Source: Artemia franciscana (taxonomy: Eukaryota; Arthropoda; Branchiopoda; Anostraca; Artemiidae). From it: DNA of 64,000 bases. Positions 62,382 through 64,000 of the stretch are shown piece by piece. Below the pieces are notes generated by a model. It was not told where the DNA came from and ran no database searches. It was given only the letters and a program-made list of their open reading frames with translations. Every line of letters starts with the position of its first letter. Positions within the stretch are counted from its first letter, which is position 1. Where the stretch lies: the NCBI RefSeq assembly GCF_032884065.1, contig NC_088865.1:45596185-45660184 (forward strand), given 5' to 3'. Made by a program: the position numbers and the translations under genes.

Positions 62382-63706
62382 CAGTAAATGCAAAAACGTG
62401 CTTTTCTTATATATTTTTTTATTATGGTAGAATGTACGCCAGTAATTAATATCATTGATGATGTTGGTTCTGTGGTGGTTTTGGTGAAATTAGGAAAGAA
62501 CTGGTCTGTAGATTTTGGTAACGTTTATTTGATGTTGGTTTTATAAATTTACAACGTATCCAGAGGCAAAATTTCTTCTTTATCCTACCAAGAAATCAAA
62601 AGGGATGAACTAATTTGGCTTGCTAATATTTATGTAAGAATAAAGTTGCAGTTATTCAAGTTGAATAAACAGAGACTTCTGAATCATGCCATCACAGATT
62701 AAAAAATTGGCTGCATACTGATTATTTCATAAATACGATGAACAATAAAATCAACTCATTTACAAATAAAATGAAATGAAAGTATGGGAAAACTGTTTTA
62801 ATATTTCAAGCAAGACATTGGAGAGAGAAAACGTTCTTTTCCCTAATTGTTACAAACCGACTATTTCGGCTTCACGTCTGGAAGACTTAATCAACGAAGA
62901 GGAAAACACACAAACTAACTAAAATAAAACAAAATATTTTTTGTTTAATTTTTTGTTTTGTTTTTCCTTTTATATATGTTCTATTTAATTTATTTTTGTT
63001 TCTTTTTCGTTTTTTTTCATTGCTGAAGATTTCTGGACGTGAAGCCGAAATGTTAGGACTTTTGATATTATTTGTGGAAAAAGTTTTTTTTTCACTGTAT
63101 TGTTTTGAAATATTATACCCATTTCTCTATATTTTCATTTTGTTTTACTTGTACTGATCTTTCCATTTGGTTTAGAGATTTCCCTGAAAGTTGGTAATGG
63201 TATCATTGGATTTATGAGTTCTAGATCTATCTATTCACTGATCCAGGATTGTGATATTTGTTAAACTTTTTCTTAGAGACTTATCTAAGCTTGCTTGAAA
63301 AATTTACTGCTTTTGCATGCTCCTAAATAACCTTTTCAAAGTATTGTCCAGTCTAAAGAATATGCAAGATCTAATTCAGTTGACGAATGAACCTGAATCT
63401 CAGCCATTGACTGATAGAAAAGTATCCTCTTACATTGAATCCGAGGAACTGAAGAAAGAAAAATATAAAAAAAAACTAGCAATATGGAACGAAAATTCAT
63501 TGATTCTCCCCCTCCCCCTGGAATTGACTAATTACGGAGGATTTTTTCTATGTTTTTGTTAATTTCTATAAAAATTAATCTGTTTACCCCCCCCCCTCTA
63601 TCCTCTACTGGGTTTAACCAAGTAATGATGCTTCTGTTTAGTTCTCCAGGGGTTTGATATTGTCAGTTTCAAACCATACCAATTCTAACGTTTTAATTCG
63701 TTTCAG
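62382..63706 (+). other. PP5 intron 3, distal part
   Basis: No confirmed gene. A split inverted repeat at 62863-62882 and 63031-63050 ('gacgtgaagccgaaat' core perfect over 16 bp) encloses about 150 bp of T-rich sequence and could be a small fold-back element or the 3' end of a retroelement. An 81-codon open frame at 63317-63562 has a charged, coding-like stretch ('ESEELKKEKYKKKLAIW') but no recognised family and no PP5 similarity, so it is left uncalled. Confidence 0.5.
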
Positions 63707-63871
63707 ATATTGCTAGATATCAAAGAGTACTTTATGGCTAAGCCATCTCTGATTGATGTTAGTATTCCTGAAAGTTCAAAATTTACAGTATGTGGCGACA
63801 TTCATGGTCAATTCTACGATTTGTTAAACATTTTTGATCTCAACGGCGTCCCATCAGAATCCAATCCATAT
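63707..63871 (+). CDS. Protein phosphatase 5, exon 4 (start of catalytic domain)
   Basis: Codons 204-258. The segment 'KFTVCGDIHGQFYDLLNIFDLNGVPSESNPY' is the first conserved block of PPP-family phosphatases. D234 and H236 in GDIHG are metal ligands and match D242 and H244 of human PP5, an eight-residue offset that is constant from the TPR domain on. The acceptor is attcgtttcag (ending 63706) and the donor gtaagt at 63872; both ends are at codon boundaries. The next blocks, GDxVDRG and GNHE, are not in the window, so the gene must continue to the right by roughly 240 residues judged from family length (about 500). Confidence 0.96.
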
Positions 63872-64000
63872 GTAAGTATTCAATTAATGTGTGAACTTTG
63901 AGGATTTAGCATAAATAACATAGTTTAGGGAAACCTGATAGTTACGTCGTATACTGTCGTCGTGACGTCGTGACGTATGAAGTCGTAACGTAATGTGCAG
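63872..64000 (+). other. Start of PP5 intron 4
   Basis: The donor gtaagt is followed by intron sequence. At 63941-63995 there is a cluster of related 'acgtcgt/gtgacgt' words, a short CpG-rich tract unusual for these AT-rich introns. Confidence 0.7.

Overview
This is eukaryotic, AT-rich, intron-rich and repeat-dense DNA. The two real genes found encode animal proteins, have GT-AG introns, and match arthropod orthologues best from memory. Several dispersed repeats (for example the family around 43.0-44.9 kb) look like ones I associate with the brine shrimp Artemia. That attribution is recollection and could not be checked, so 'arthropod, plausibly a branchiopod crustacean' is the safe reading. 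No bacterial features, CRISPR arrays, rRNA or tRNA genes were seen.

Layout. 1-1250 holds degenerate dispersed repeats. 3270-3527 and 5276-5429 are the last two coding exons (+) of a fatty acyl-CoA reductase whose earlier exons probably lie left of the window. 7056-31758 is dominated by a direct duplication of about 12.3 kb (7056-19391 and 19492-31758). Its copies abut a run of exactly 100 N, the usual placeholder for a gap of unknown size, so the duplication may be an assembly artefact (two haplotypes placed in tandem) rather than biology. Each copy carries a large imperfect inverted repeat, a decayed minus-strand coding region of uncertain origin, an RTE-like LINE fragment and a CR1/jockey-like LINE (all minus strand). 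In the right copy the CR1-like LINE continues to about 33880.

38091 to beyond the right edge is the gene for serine/threonine protein phosphatase 5 (PP5). Four exons (38091-38187, 39513-39902, 49301-49422, 63707-63871) join in frame to 258 codons covering the whole TPR domain and the start of the catalytic domain, including the GDxHG metal-binding motif. The other catalytic motifs must lie beyond 64000. Its introns are filled with repeats. Intron 2 holds a nearly intact RTE-type retrotransposon (45206-48887) flanked by a 13-bp target-site duplication, a dead CR1-like fragment and several fold-back repeats. Intron 3 holds a LINE interrupted by a repeat array and a 5.2-kb satellite of about 170-bp units (30 units) with higher-order structure.

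The most interesting biology is just upstream of PP5. About 300 bp of PP5 5' flank, ending 5 bp before the start codon, is duplicated 2.3 kb further upstream, and the 5' half of a LINE lies between the copies. The arrangement is best explained by a tandem duplication of about 3.9 kb followed by an internal deletion of about 1.6 kb. I found no convincing new multi-gene system; the two genes have no evident functional link.
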